A DNA stretch of 64,000 nt from Bin52 sp965213935 (GCA_965213935.1 CBDCAO010000012.1:868001-932000); one strand, 5' to 3'; positions 26,030 to 35,362 are shown, numbered from the stretch's first letter. The notes: generated by a model from the letters alone, not told the origin. A program made the numbers and translations.

Positions 26030-26932
26030 CTAGAGCGCGGCCTCGCGAGCCCGGATCTGCCCGGCGAGCTCCAGCAGGGTGCGCGCCTGTTTCAGGTGGG
26101 GCATGTCGAGCATCCGGCCGTCGAGGCCGACGGTGCCAACCCCGGGGTTCCGCTCGAACAGTTCCACCACCCGTCTCGCATGGGCGATCTCGTCTTCGCC
26201 GGGCGTGAACGCATCGTTGATCACGCGTGACTGCGCGGGGTGAATGGCAATCTTGCCAACGAACCCGGCCCGTCTGTCGTGCAGGCACTCCTGCACCAGC
26301 CCGTCGAGGTCACGGTAGCTCACATAGACCACGCCGACCGGCTGGACGTCCACGGCACGGGCGGCTGCGAGGCAGAACGACTTTGCCATCAGGTAGGGAT
26401 CATCATACGCCCCCGAAGCGGGGTGCCTGTTGTCGCTCGCGCCGAGTGCCGCCGACAGGTCTTCCGCTCCCCAGGTCATCGCTGTCATCCGGTCGGTCAC
26501 CCCGTCCAGATAGGTGTGGAAACCGAGCAGCGACGCCGCCGTCTCGGTGGCAACCACCAGGATCCGGGTCGATCCCTGCTCGAGTCCCTCGCGCGCCTCG
26601 AGCGCGGAGAGATAGTTGGCGCACACGTTGACGTCGTGCGCCGAGTGCACCTTCGGGAGCACGATCCCGTCCGGCGCCCCCCGCATCACCGCAGCCAGGT
26701 CCGGCAGCGCCATCGGCGAGTCGAGCGGATTGACCCGCACCCAGAGCTGCTGGCGCGACCGGTCGGTTCGCTCGCTCAGGCAGTTCCGGACAAGCTCCCT
26801 CGCAATCTCCTGCCGGTCATCGGCAACCGCATCCTCGAGATCGAGTATCAGCGCGTCGGCCTCGTTCTCGCGTGCCCTCTGCATCTTGCGTTCCGAATCA
26901 CCGGGAACGAACAGCCAGGAGCGGATGATCAT
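26030..26932 (-). CDS. HpcH/HpaI aldolase/citrate lyase family protein (CitE-like)
   Basis: A 300-residue CitE-like lyase. It opens with RSWLFVPGDSERKMQRARENEADALILDLEDAV; the aspartate and glutamate of this block and WVRVNPLDSP supply substrate and metal contacts. VLPKVHSAHDV and MTWGAEDLSAALGA follow. Family members cleave malyl-CoA-type or citryl-CoA-type thioesters. It overlaps the upstream MaoC gene by four bases (ATGA), so the two are coupled. The pair suggests a hydration/lyase step on a branched acyl-CoA, such as methylmalyl- or mesaconyl-type compounds, but this is inference. Confidence 0.88.
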   Translation of the reverse strand: MIIRSWLFVPGDSERKMQRARENEADALILDLEDAVADDRQEIARELVRNCLSERTDRSRQQLWVRVNPLDSPMALPDLAAVMRGAPDGIVLPKVHSAHDVNVCANYLSALEAREGLEQGSTRILVVATETAASLLGFHTYLDGVTDRMTAMTWGAEDLSAALGASDNRHPASGAYDDPYLMAKSFCLAAARAVDVQPVGVVYVSYRDLDGLVQECLHDRRAGFVGKIAIHPAQSRVINDAFTPGEDEIAHARRVVELFERNPGVGTVGLDGRMLDMPHLKQARTLLELAGQIRAREAAL

Positions 26933-27381
26933 GACGGAGTCCTGCGCATCAGCGCGGTGCGAACACAGAAGGCGACCTCTTCGTCGCGCTGGTTGAAGCC
27001 GTAGTGCTCGAAGACCACCAGACCGGCGTTGGGCCGGGACTTCGACAACCGCATCTCCCGTACGGTGGTCACCGATCGGATCGTGTCGCCGTGCAGGACC
27101 GGACTTCGGAACCGGACGTCGGTCATGCCGAGATTGGCAACCGTGGTCCCGAGCGTGGTATCGCCGACCGACACGCCGATCACCAGGCCCAGGGTGAACA
27201 GGCTGTTGACGATGCGCTCGCCGAATTCAGTCTGCCGGCCGAATTCCGCATCGAGATGCAGCGGTTGCGGATTGTGGGTCAGGGCACAGAACAGCACGTT
27301 GTCCATCTCGGTCACCGTGCGCGTCAGAGCGTGCCTGAATTCCATGCCCACCTCGAACTGCTCGTAGAAGAGCCCGGACAT
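26929..27381 (-). CDS. MaoC family dehydratase (hot-dog fold hydratase)
   Basis: A 150-residue MaoC-type hydratase. The hydratase-2 motif region ALTHNPQPLHLDAEFGRQTEFGERIVNSLFTLG carries the His/Asp catalytic pattern. LGMTDVRFRSPVLHGDTI and MRLSKSRPNAGLVVFEH are typical of mesaconyl-CoA hydratase-like proteins. It precedes and overlaps the CitE-like gene by four bases, so the two probably act in sequence: water addition to an enoyl-CoA, then C-C cleavage of the 3-hydroxyacyl product. The start at 27381 has TCCTCCT on the plus strand (AGGAGGA in the gene sense) just upstream. Confidence 0.9.
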   Translation of the reverse strand: MSGLFYEQFEVGMEFRHALTRTVTEMDNVLFCALTHNPQPLHLDAEFGRQTEFGERIVNSLFTLGLVIGVSVGDTTLGTTVANLGMTDVRFRSPVLHGDTIRSVTTVREMRLSKSRPNAGLVVFEHYGFNQRDEEVAFCVRTALMRRTPS

Positions 27382-27467
27382 GCTGTCTCCTCCTGGTCAT
27401 GCGCGTTCCCGCACGCTGATAGCAGCAACCGGATCAGGTGTCGCCTCCGCACATGCCGGTGCGGGCA

Positions 27468-28799
27468 TCAGGCTCCGCCGTGCAGGGTGCGTTCCGTCGG
27501 CAGATGCTGGTCGCCGAGCAGGTCGGCCAGGACCACGTCCCGGACCTCGCCGGCCTCAAGACCGTGTTCGCCGATCATGGGTCCGACCGTCGCCATGATC
27601 GCGTCGGCATCACCGATCAGCTTCAGGCGCTTGAACAGGTCCGGCTGTGTGATCCCCATCGCCTCGCCGATCAGCTCCATGTAGTTGGCGACCGCAAACG
27701 GCCACGCCGACTCGTGCCCGGAAAACTCGCGGTGATCGGCATGGTAGACGCCGACCAGGGTATCGACACCGGCGGCTTCGGCCGCCGCGAGCCCGGCTGC
27801 GATCGTGTCCCGGTGATAGGAGCCGAGCGGCGCGAGCGCGGTGCTGGTATAGCCGATGCTGGCATGACCGGTCTCGACCAGTTCGAGGCCCGGCACGGCG
27901 CCGAGCAGCTCCCGGACCGCGTCCATCACGCCCAGCCCCCCGGCGTATTCATACAGGGCAACCCGGCGCGGAACCGGTTGGACCAGGTGGTCCTTCAGCC
28001 TGTCAAGGCGCGCAGCCAGGAAGACCGGGAACATCGTCATGTCGAGATCGGTCCCGGTCAGGTCCCGGTAGCCGGGGATCATGGTCTCGCCGAACTGGAT
28101 CTGGCAGGTCGGGCACCAGGACAGCACCTGCGAGGTCCCGGCACCGGCCAGCCGGTCGAGCGTCGAGAGCGCCTGGCGGGCCGCATTTTCCATGTCGCCT
28201 GCCCGCGTCTGCAGGATGCCGCAGCAGCTTCCCGGACCGCCGTGGACTTCGTAGGTCACGCCGAGACGGTCAAGCACGTCAAGGCAGAGCAGGCCGATGT
28301 GCGGGGTCTTCAGCATGTTGCAGCCGGTATAGAAGACCACGTCCGGCGCCTCGTTGCGTTCGGGGTGCGAACGCGGGCTGAGCCGCTCGAGCGACGGTGT
28401 CGCCATGGTCAGCCGGGCGAGGACGCGAACCCCGCGGCTCATGCGTCCGAACGCCGCCTTGCCGGCGGCGCGCCGCTCGTCTGCCGGACGCGCGACGGTC
28501 ATGGCCCGCCGCGCCATGGCCAGCATGAATCGCGGGTTGATGCCGTGGGGACAGACGTCGAGGCAGGCGCCGCTGCCGCAGCAGGAGCTGGCCCACAGTT
28601 CGGCAGCCTGCGGTCCGCCTCCGGTGCGCAGGACCTGGCGCACTCCCGCGGTGACCGTTTCCGGATCGTCAATGTCGAATCCGGCGACCCCGGGGGTCGG
28701 ACACGCGCGCGCGCACTCGCCGCACGCGGTACAGGCATCCAGCAGGCCGTTCACCCGCGCATCGAGGTCATCGAGGAAGTCCCGGGCCCTGACAGCCAT
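27468..28799 (-). CDS. (Fe-S)-binding protein with CCG domains (heterodisulfide reductase-like)
   Basis: A 443-residue protein. Two 4Fe-4S clusters are predicted from CTACGECARACP near the N-terminus and CCGSGACLDVCP about 50 residues later. A CCG domain follows (YTGCNMLKT and GGPGSCCGILQTRAGD), then a second half-motif WCPTCQIQFGE. This matches HdrD/GlpC/LutA-type electron-transfer subunits. The ATG at 28799 has AGGGAGGGG about 8 bases upstream; a GTG at 28820 is less likely. It lacks a flavin partner nearby, so the electron donor is unknown. It stands in the catabolic stretch between MaoC and amidase genes, all on the same strand. Confidence 0.87.
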   Translation of the reverse strand: MAVRARDFLDDLDARVNGLLDACTACGECARACPTPGVAGFDIDDPETVTAGVRQVLRTGGGPQAAELWASSCCGSGACLDVCPHGINPRFMLAMARRAMTVARPADERRAAGKAAFGRMSRGVRVLARLTMATPSLERLSPRSHPERNEAPDVVFYTGCNMLKTPHIGLLCLDVLDRLGVTYEVHGGPGSCCGILQTRAGDMENAARQALSTLDRLAGAGTSQVLSWCPTCQIQFGETMIPGYRDLTGTDLDMTMFPVFLAARLDRLKDHLVQPVPRRVALYEYAGGLGVMDAVRELLGAVPGLELVETGHASIGYTSTALAPLGSYHRDTIAAGLAAAEAAGVDTLVGVYHADHREFSGHESAWPFAVANYMELIGEAMGITQPDLFKRLKLIGDADAIMATVGPMIGEHGLEAGEVRDVVLADLLGDQHLPTERTLHGGA

Positions 28800-28884
28800 G
28801 TTCACGCCCCTCCCTGGCACATCGCCAGTCTACCCGGCCAGGCGCGCAAAGTCGCCCGCGCCGGCGCCTGCGGCGCCGGCCGTT

Positions 28885-30294
28885 TCAGCGCGGGTCGATC
28901 GGCGTAACCTGCCCCGCCGCCGCCTCGATGGTCGCGGCAGCCCCGAGACACAGTTCGTCAGCGAACCGTGCCCCGATCACCTGCACCCCGAGCGGCAGTC
29001 CCTCGTCAAGCCCCGTGCACACGGCCACCGACGGCAGGCCCAGCAGGTTGACCGTCACGAGCAGGGACTGCGACCTGAAGATCCGTTCCGCGCCCGGACG
29101 CGGTCCCACGTCCTCGTTGGATGCGAACGGCGGGATCGTGCTCACCGGCCCGACGATCAGGCGGTGTTGCTGCAGGAACCTGGTCCAGGCCCGCAGCAGG
29201 CGGGTCCGCTCGGCGAGCAGCCCCATGTATCCCGCAAGGTCCACCGCCGGATGGTAGGACTCGAAGTGTTCGAGAGAAGCAACGATGTCAGAGGATCCCA
29301 TCTCGCGAATGGTCTCCCCCATCATGGTGCGGGTCTCCGCCGTGATCAGGCCGGTCCAGACCTCGGCGCACAGTCCGAGTTCCGGCGGCTCGAGCTCTTC
29401 GACGCGGTAGTCACCGCTCGCCTCGAGCATCCGTGCCGCGCGGTCGAGGGCGCGGGCGACACCGGGGCTCACCGGGGTACCGGGCGGCGTACGGACCAGG
29501 GCTACCGGTACCGGAGATTCCGGATCCGGCTGCTCCCGACGGGCCGGCACCCAGAACGGGTCCCTGGGATCGTGTCCCGCCATGACTTCGAGCGCCCGCC
29601 CCGCATCGGCCACCGAGCGGGTGATCGGTCCCTGGGTGGACATGCGCAGCAGCGCGGGCGGACGCTCGCCCGTGGCCGTCGGGTTGAAGGCAGGAATCCG
29701 GCCCTGAGTCGGGCGGATGGTCGCGAGTCCGGTGCAGTAGGCCGGGTAGCGCAGCGACCCGCCGAGATCGTTGCCGTGCGCGATGCAGCCGATGCCAGCG
29801 GCAAGTGACGACGACGCACCACCCGACGATCCGCCGGGCGTCAGCGACGCGTTCCACGGATTGACGGTCGCCCCGAACAGCGGGTTGTCGGTGTGCCAGC
29901 GCAGGCTGAACTCCGGAGTATTGGTCCGGCCAATCACGATGGCGCCGGCCGCCAGCAGGTTGTCCACCACCGGCGAATTCGCCCCGGCCAAGATCCCGTC
30001 GAGTGCCGCAAGACCATTGGGGCTCGACTGCCCGGCAATGTCGACATTGTCCTTGATCGTCACCGGAACGCCGTGAAGTGCCCCGAGGCCCTCGCCCCGG
30101 CCCTGTCGTGCATCCGCATCCCGAGCCTGCTCGCGTGCGGCATCGTGCAGCGGTCGGGTGACCGCGTTCAGTGCCGGATTGACCGCGTCGAGGCGTTCGA
30201 GATGGGACTCGACCACCTCGCCGGCGCTGACATCCCGTTCGGCGATCCGCCGCGCCGTCTCGATCGCATCGAGGCTCCACAGGGCTTCGGTCAA
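28885..30294 (-). CDS. Amidase (amidase signature family)
   Basis: A 469-residue amidase signature enzyme. The Lys-cisSer-Ser triad is visible: Lys81 in VPVTIKDN, the cis-serine in GGSSGG at residues 154-159, and the nucleophile Ser180 in GNDLGGSLRYPA. It hydrolyses an amide bond; the substrate could be an aryl or acyl amide, and GatA activity is unlikely without gatB or gatC nearby. It lies 23 bases upstream of the HpaI-type aldolase stop and is on the same strand, so it may be co-transcribed with it. No frame problem is seen. Confidence 0.9.
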   Translation of the reverse strand: MTEALWSLDAIETARRIAERDVSAGEVVESHLERLDAVNPALNAVTRPLHDAAREQARDADARQGRGEGLGALHGVPVTIKDNVDIAGQSSPNGLAALDGILAGANSPVVDNLLAAGAIVIGRTNTPEFSLRWHTDNPLFGATVNPWNASLTPGGSSGGASSSLAAGIGCIAHGNDLGGSLRYPAYCTGLATIRPTQGRIPAFNPTATGERPPALLRMSTQGPITRSVADAGRALEVMAGHDPRDPFWVPARREQPDPESPVPVALVRTPPGTPVSPGVARALDRAARMLEASGDYRVEELEPPELGLCAEVWTGLITAETRTMMGETIREMGSSDIVASLEHFESYHPAVDLAGYMGLLAERTRLLRAWTRFLQQHRLIVGPVSTIPPFASNEDVGPRPGAERIFRSQSLLVTVNLLGLPSVAVCTGLDEGLPLGVQVIGARFADELCLGAAATIEAAAGQVTPIDPR

Positions 30295-30316
30295 CGCAGC
30301 TCTCCCGTCGCGACCA

Positions 30317-31096
30317 TCACTGGGCCGCGCGCAGCGCGTCGACCCGTTCGCGCCCGGCCGCCATCAGCAACGACAGGTCGTTGCCTCCCAGGACCAGCCG
30401 GGCGCCCATCCCGATGTAGGTCCGCATCAGCGGCGGGTCGTATACGCCCCCCATGCCGGCGTGCTTGCCATGCGCCGCGCACGCCGCCACCACCGTGCGG
30501 TATGCCTCGACCACGTCGGGGTGGCCGATCTCGCCGGGAATTCCCATTTCCATGCACAGGTCATTGGTCCCGATCAGCAGGGCGTCAATCCCCGGCACCG
30601 CGGCAATTCCGTCGGCATTGGCGATCGCCTCCGGGGTCTCGAGCATCACCACCAGGGCAGTGGCCGCGTTGACCGCAGCCGTGGCCTCTGCCACGGGCCG
30701 GGTCTCGAATCCCAGCACGGGCTGGGCTCCCTGCACCGACCGGTGTCCGAGCGGCGGATACTTGCAGTTCGCCACCATCTCGCGCGCGGTTTCGACGGTA
30801 TCGACATGCGGAACCACAATGCCCTGGGCGCCGCCGTCAAGCGCGCGGGAGGCATGGAAGTGCTGGAACCCGGGAACGCGCACGACCGGCGCAATGCCGG
30901 CGGACTGCGCTGCAACACTGATCTGCACCGCAGTATCGAGATCCATGGTGTTGTGTTCCATGTCGATGAACAGCCAGTCGAACCCAGCGGCCTTCATCGC
31001 CTTGCCGATGTCGACCGTCCTGGCCTGGCGCAGTCCGATCCCGATGGCGAGTTCGCCCGCCTCGAGCTTGTCCATCATCACGTTCGTCACTGTCAT
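30317..31096 (-). CDS. HpcH/HpaI family aldolase (2-dehydro-3-deoxy acid aldolase type)
   Basis: A 259-residue class II aldolase. GFDWLFIDMEHNTMDL carries the catalytic base and metal site, and IVVPHVDTVETAREMVANCKYPPLGHRSV is the family signature; MLETPEAIAN and IGTNDLCMEMG follow. It probably cleaves a 2-oxo-4-hydroxy acid to pyruvate (or a related 2-oxoacid) and an aldehyde. The ATG at 31096 is preferred; a longer frame to 31189 lacks similarity and overlaps the divergent APH gene region. It is the first gene of the minus-strand pair with the amidase. Confidence 0.9.
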   Translation of the reverse strand: MTVTNVMMDKLEAGELAIGIGLRQARTVDIGKAMKAAGFDWLFIDMEHNTMDLDTAVQISVAAQSAGIAPVVRVPGFQHFHASRALDGGAQGIVVPHVDTVETAREMVANCKYPPLGHRSVQGAQPVLGFETRPVAEATAAVNAATALVVMLETPEAIANADGIAAVPGIDALLIGTNDLCMEMGIPGEIGHPDVVEAYRTVVAACAAHGKHAGMGGVYDPPLMRTYIGMGARLVLGGNDLSLLMAAGRERVDALRAAQ

Positions 31097-31195
31097 GCCG
31101 GTTCCCGTCCATTCGTCTCGCCCGCGGCACCCAGCCGCCGGCCGGTCGGGAACGCTACCACGCCCGGGGCCGGATTTCGACAGGCGCACGCCGCC

Positions 31196-32281
31196 ATGCT
31201 ACCCAGACGGATGGACACGTACGACCTGACCCCCACCGTTCCCGAGGACAGGCAGATCGCGCAGGACTGGTCCCGGCTGGCGGGGTACCTCGCCGGCCAG
31301 GGGATGACGTTCGACGACCGGATCGCGCCAGTGCAGTTCGCGGGCGGCTTCGGCAACCTGAACTACCGTCTGGTCATCGACGGTCGCCCGGCGGTCCTGC
31401 GCCGGCCCCCGCCGGGACCGGCACCCGCGGGCGCACACGACATGGTCCGCGAGGGCCGGATTCTCACCGGACTCGCACCGCTGTTCGATCTCGCACCACG
31501 ATGCCTTCACGTCTGCGGGAACACCAGGGTACTGGGCGCACCGTTCCTCGTCATGGAGTACCGTCCGGGGATCGTGATCCGCGAAAGGCTGCCGCAGCAC
31601 CATGCCGCGGTCGCCGGAACGGGAGAGCGGCTGGCCGACACGCTCGTCGAGGTGCTTGTCCGGCTGCACCGGGTCGACCCCGACCGGGCCGGGCTCGAAA
31701 CGCTCGGGCGTCCGGACGGGTTCCTGGCCCGGACCGCGCAGGGCTGGGCGAGACGCGCGGAGCAGGCGTGGGACGGAACCGCACCGAGGCAGGCGCGGGA
31801 GCTTCTCAATCGGCTCGCCCGATACGATCAGGCCCCTGACCGCCCGGTGCTGCTGCACAACGACTACAAGCTCGACAACCTGATACTCGATCCCGACAGC
31901 CTCGCGCCCCGCGCGCTCATCGACTGGGATCTCGGGACCCGCGGCAGCGCGCTGTGGGACCTGGCGGTGCTGCTGAGCTACTGGAGCGAACCGCAGGATC
32001 CCGACGCACTGCGCAGTCTCGGCCAGATGCCCACCGCGGCCCCGGGGTTTCCGCCACGGCGCGAGGTCGCGGCACGGTATGCCGCTGCAACCGGCCGCGA
32101 CCTGTCCGGCCTTGCGCCCTGGCGCGCCGTCGCGCAGTTCAGGCTGGCCGTGGTGTTCCGGCAGATCTACCGACGCCATCGGGCTGGCGACGACGGTATC
32201 GCCAGGGCGGACCGGTTCGGAACCCTGGCAGACGGCCTGCTCGAGGTGGCCGGCATGGTCATGGCGGGAGAGCTCGACTGA
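31196..32281 (+). CDS. APH-like phosphotransferase family protein
   Basis: A protein of about 361 residues of the aminoglycoside phosphotransferase superfamily. The ATP-binding N-lobe includes FAGGFGNLNYRLVIDG and AVLRRPPPGP; the catalytic loop is LLHNDYKLDNLILD and the metal-binding aspartate lies in IDWDLGTRG. The PxGxxxxxAHDMVRE pattern is that of the ACAD10/11-like group, associated with acyl-CoA dehydrogenases and 4-hydroxyacid breakdown rather than antibiotic resistance. Start either at ATG 31196 or at ATG 31211; neither has a strong ribosome site. It diverges from the HpaI-type aldolase across about 100 bases. Confidence 0.85.
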   Translation: MLPRRMDTYDLTPTVPEDRQIAQDWSRLAGYLAGQGMTFDDRIAPVQFAGGFGNLNYRLVIDGRPAVLRRPPPGPAPAGAHDMVREGRILTGLAPLFDLAPRCLHVCGNTRVLGAPFLVMEYRPGIVIRERLPQHHAAVAGTGERLADTLVEVLVRLHRVDPDRAGLETLGRPDGFLARTAQGWARRAEQAWDGTAPRQARELLNRLARYDQAPDRPVLLHNDYKLDNLILDPDSLAPRALIDWDLGTRGSALWDLAVLLSYWSEPQDPDALRSLGQMPTAAPGFPPRREVAARYAAATGRDLSGLAPWRAVAQFRLAVVFRQIYRRHRAGDDGIARADRFGTLADGLLEVAGMVMAGELD

Positions 32282-32303
32282 ACGCGCGGCAGCGGCGGTG
32301 TCT

Positions 32304-33107
32304 TCAGAACTCCTGGTTCATCGACAGGGCCGGCCAGTCCTCTCCACCGATGGTTCCGACCTCGCGCGCCGGGACACCGGCATAGGTGGTGTTGTCGGGA
32401 ACGTCGGTCAGGACCACGCTGCCCGCCCCGATCTTGCAGCAGCATCCGATCGAGATGTTGCCGAGGATCGATGCGTTGGCGCCGATCATGGTTCCGGCAC
32501 CGATCTTTGGGTGCCGGTCACCGCGTTCCTTGCCGGTTCCGCCCAGGGTCACGCCGTGCAGCAGCGAGACCCCCTCCCCGATCACCGCGGTCTCTCCGAT
32601 CACCACGCCCGTCGCATGGTCGATCATGATGCCCTTGCCGATACTGGCCGCCGGATGGATGTCGACCCCGAACACTGCCGAGGCGCGGCTCTGCAGGTAG
32701 CAGGCCATGATGCGCCGTCCGCTGTGCCACAGCGAATGCGCGATGCGTTGCGCCTGCAGAGCCTGGTAGCCCTTGAACAGGATGAAGGGTTCGAGATAGC
32801 TGGTACAGGCCGGGTCACGCTCGTGAGTGGCCGAAATGTCGGCCCGGGACGCCTCGACGATCCACGGATCGCCCCGGATTGCTTCGTCGAACATGCGGCT
32901 GAGCAGCAGGCGGTCCACACCGGGACCCTCCAGCCTGACCGCCAGCAAACATCCGAGGGCCTCCTCGAAGTCGCCCCGGTCCAGCACCGTGCCGTGCAGC
33001 AGACCCGCCAGGGCCGGTTCCCGTTCGAGCCAGTCCCGTGCGTCGCGACACATGGATACCCAGATCGGATCCAGGACGGGTTCGGGTCTCGGTCCAGGTC
33101 CAGCCAT
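32304..33107 (-). CDS. cysE: Serine O-acetyltransferase
   Basis: A 267-residue serine acetyltransferase, which makes O-acetylserine for cysteine synthesis. The left-handed beta-helix region begins at VDIHPAASIGKGIMIDHATGVVIGE; catalytic His and Asp are in it, and GVTLGGTGKERGDRHPKIG follows. The N-terminal helical domain (WVSMCRDARDWLEREPALAG) is complete. It ends with MNQEF; the C-terminal tail of CysE normally inserts into cysteine synthase, and the terminal residues here, ending in a bulky aromatic residue, would fit less well than isoleucine. It has about 22 bases to the permease stop, same strand. Confidence 0.95.
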   Translation of the reverse strand: MAGPGPRPEPVLDPIWVSMCRDARDWLEREPALAGLLHGTVLDRGDFEEALGCLLAVRLEGPGVDRLLLSRMFDEAIRGDPWIVEASRADISATHERDPACTSYLEPFILFKGYQALQAQRIAHSLWHSGRRIMACYLQSRASAVFGVDIHPAASIGKGIMIDHATGVVIGETAVIGEGVSLLHGVTLGGTGKERGDRHPKIGAGTMIGANASILGNISIGCCCKIGAGSVVLTDVPDNTTYAGVPAREVGTIGGEDWPALSMNQEF

Positions 33108-33129
33108 GCCGCCGCCTCCGTTACCGCCA

Positions 33130-34179
33130 TTACCCGGCCAGGACGAGCATCACGACGTGGAAACTGTACGCCGTAACGAGGGCGCCGACAAAGGCCCAGG
33201 CAACGTAGAGCATGAACACCGGCATGCGGACCAGGGCAAACACCGCCATCGCGGCCGGGATGCTTGTCGCACCGCCAGCGATCATGAAGCCGAGCCCGGC
33301 CGCGGGACCCATTCCCATCTCGATCAGGGCATGGACCGTGGGTATCGCAGCATAGCCGTTGAGATAGGCCGGGACGCCGAAGATCACCGACGCCGGGATC
33401 GACCACCAGTTCTCGCCACTCAGCGCCGATCCGATCAGGTCGGCGGGAATGTAGGCGATCATCAGGCTCTCGAGCAGGAAGGCAAGTGCCAGCCACTTGC
33501 CCAGGAACCACGCATTGCTGCGTCCTTCCCGCACGAACAACGAGCGCCGCTCGGTATCCCGCCAGAACGTCGCGACCACGGGAGCGGAGTCGAGCGCAGT
33601 GCCGGCCCCGCATCCGCCGCACCCGCCGATGCCGGAGCGCAGCGGATCCGAGAGGATCGCCGTTGTGCTCAGCAGGTGGGTCGCCCCTCCGGCCACCACG
33701 CCGATCGCGAAGGCCGCGATCAACTTGGCAACGGTAAACCCTGTCCCGAAGATTGGCAGCATCAGGATGAACATCTCCGGGTCCATCAGCGGCGAGGCAA
33801 GCCAGAACGCCATCACCGGCGCCAGCGGCACGCCGGCGGCCAGCAGCCCCGCGATCAGCGGGATCACGCCGCAGGAGCAGAACGGTGACAGTGCCCCGAA
33901 GGCGGCGGCCAGGATCACCGCGCGCCACGGTCCGCCGGCGAAGGCGCGTGCGATCTGGCGGTCGAAGCCGCTGGCCTTGGCACTGGCGGCCACCAGCACC
34001 GAAACCGCGATGAACGGGGCGATGAACAGCAGGGCATCGCCAGTGAACTCAAGGCTGCGGAGCGCCTGGTCCGGGACCGTCAGCGCCAGCACCGCGAAGA
34101 GGCCGGCAAACACCAGCAGCACCCTGTCGACGCCGCCGAGTCTCCGCCTGAACGTCAGGCTATCGGTCAGAAAGGCCAT
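33130..34179 (-). CDS. Permease of the DUF318/ArsP-like family
   Basis: A 349-residue inner-membrane protein with about eight to ten predicted helices. The family signature PFCSCGVIPLIAGLLAAGVPL is present near residue 110, with AFWLASPLMDPEMF right after. A cytoplasmic-loop segment GIGGCGGCGAGTALDS near residue 200 carries two cysteines. Members export methylarsenicals or other organometals (ArsP) or have unknown roles. The Cys-rich loop hints at metal or metalloid contact. No ars regulator or arsC is nearby, so the substrate is open. Confidence 0.85.
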   Translation of the reverse strand: MAFLTDSLTFRRRLGGVDRVLLVFAGLFAVLALTVPDQALRSLEFTGDALLFIAPFIAVSVLVAASAKASGFDRQIARAFAGGPWRAVILAAAFGALSPFCSCGVIPLIAGLLAAGVPLAPVMAFWLASPLMDPEMFILMLPIFGTGFTVAKLIAAFAIGVVAGGATHLLSTTAILSDPLRSGIGGCGGCGAGTALDSAPVVATFWRDTERRSLFVREGRSNAWFLGKWLALAFLLESLMIAYIPADLIGSALSGENWWSIPASVIFGVPAYLNGYAAIPTVHALIEMGMGPAAGLGFMIAGGATSIPAAMAVFALVRMPVFMLYVAWAFVGALVTAYSFHVVMLVLAG

Positions 34180-34209
34180 GCCCGTCTCCGCGAACCGTAC
34201 CGGCAGGCG

Positions 34210-35151
34210 TCATGGTGCCGCGATGGCATCGATGTCGGCAACCTCTCCGGCGTCCATGACCCAACCGGCGGCCGCGACATTGGCGTCGATCTGTTCCGGC
34301 CTTGTCGCGCCGGCAATGATGCTCGCGGTGACCGGCCGGCTCGCCAGCCAGCCGAAGGCAAGCTCGAGCAGGGTCCGGCCGCGGGCCGTTGCATAGCTCT
34401 CGAGCTCGGCGACGAGGGCGAAGTTGCGATCGGTCACGTACTGCCTGCTGGCAAAGGACGGGTTGTCGGTGAGCCGGGCTCCGGCCGGCATGTCACCGGG
34501 CCGGTACTTGCCGGTCAGCATGCCGCTCGCCAGCGGGAAGTACGGCAGCAGACCGCAGCCGTAGACTGCCATCGCCTCCAGGAGATCCGTCTCGATCGCG
34601 CGGTTCAGCAGGTTGTACTCGTCCTGGCAGGAGACATAGCGCACGCCACCGGCATTGCGCGCCATCCACTGCGACTCGACCATCCGCCAGGTCGAGAGGT
34701 TCGAGCAGCCGACGTACCGCACCTTGCCTTGCGCCACCAGGTCCTCGAGCGCCCTCAGGGTCTCGTCCATCGGGGTGAGCGGGTCTGGCTGGTGCTGCTG
34801 ATAGAGGTCGATCCAGTCGGTTCGCAGACGACGCAGCGACGCCTCGACCGCCGACATGATGTAGTGTCGCGATGCGCCGCGCTTGCGACCGTCATCGCTC
34901 ATGTCCATGCCGAACTTGGTGGCGAGCACGATGTCCTTGCGGCGTGAGCCGAGGATCTGACCGAGCTGTTCCTCCGACCCGCCGCGCCCGCCATACATGT
35001 CGGCGGTGTCGAACAGGGTGATGCCGCAGTCGATCGCCCGGTCGACCACGGTCCGGGTCTGCTCCGTATCGAGCCGCATGCCGAAGTTGTTGCAGCCCAG
35101 TCCGATCAGCGACACCCGCAGGCCCGACGTTCCCAGGTTTCGGTATTCCAT
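34210..35151 (-). CDS. Aldo/keto reductase
   Basis: A 313-residue aldo/keto reductase. It opens with MEYRNLGTSGLRVSLIGLGC. The catalytic tetrad is visible: Asp in LFDTADMYGG, Tyr in MYGG, Lys in VLATKFGM and His in LYQQHQPD. The phosphate-binding end ASIIAGATRPEQIDAN indicates NADP(H) use. It reduces an aldehyde or ketone; the substrate is unknown. It lies downstream of nothing on the same strand: the next gene upstream is the divergent MarR gene across about 210 bases. Confidence 0.93.
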   Translation of the reverse strand: MEYRNLGTSGLRVSLIGLGCNNFGMRLDTEQTRTVVDRAIDCGITLFDTADMYGGRGGSEEQLGQILGSRRKDIVLATKFGMDMSDDGRKRGASRHYIMSAVEASLRRLRTDWIDLYQQHQPDPLTPMDETLRALEDLVAQGKVRYVGCSNLSTWRMVESQWMARNAGGVRYVSCQDEYNLLNRAIETDLLEAMAVYGCGLLPYFPLASGMLTGKYRPGDMPAGARLTDNPSFASRQYVTDRNFALVAELESYATARGRTLLELAFGWLASRPVTASIIAGATRPEQIDANVAAAGWVMDAGEVADIDAIAAP

Positions 35152-35313
35152 GCGATATCCCCGTTCTGCCGCCGGAACCCCGCGGGTCCTTCCGGTGCCG
35201 GGAACCTAGAACACGAACCGGTCCGTTGTCACCCGCTACCAGATCCCCCGGGGCGCTCCGGGCCGGTCGCCTCCTGTTCCGGATCCGTCACGGCGTCGGA
35301 AATAGGATGCACC

Positions 35314-35349
35314 GGCAATAATAATCTTGCCTACAATTGCCAGCGCAAT
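35314..35349. promoter_or_regulatory. Candidate MarR operator: two inverted repeats before the regulator gene
   Basis: Two perfect 5-bp inverted repeats lie in an AT-rich pocket just before the MarR gene: GGCAA-N8-TTGCC at 35314-35331 and ATTGC-N4-GCAAT at 35336-35349. The start codon is at 35363. The location and symmetry suggest autoregulation by a MarR dimer, but no consensus is matched. Confidence 0.4.
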
Positions 35350-35362
35350 CATATTGGCCGGC

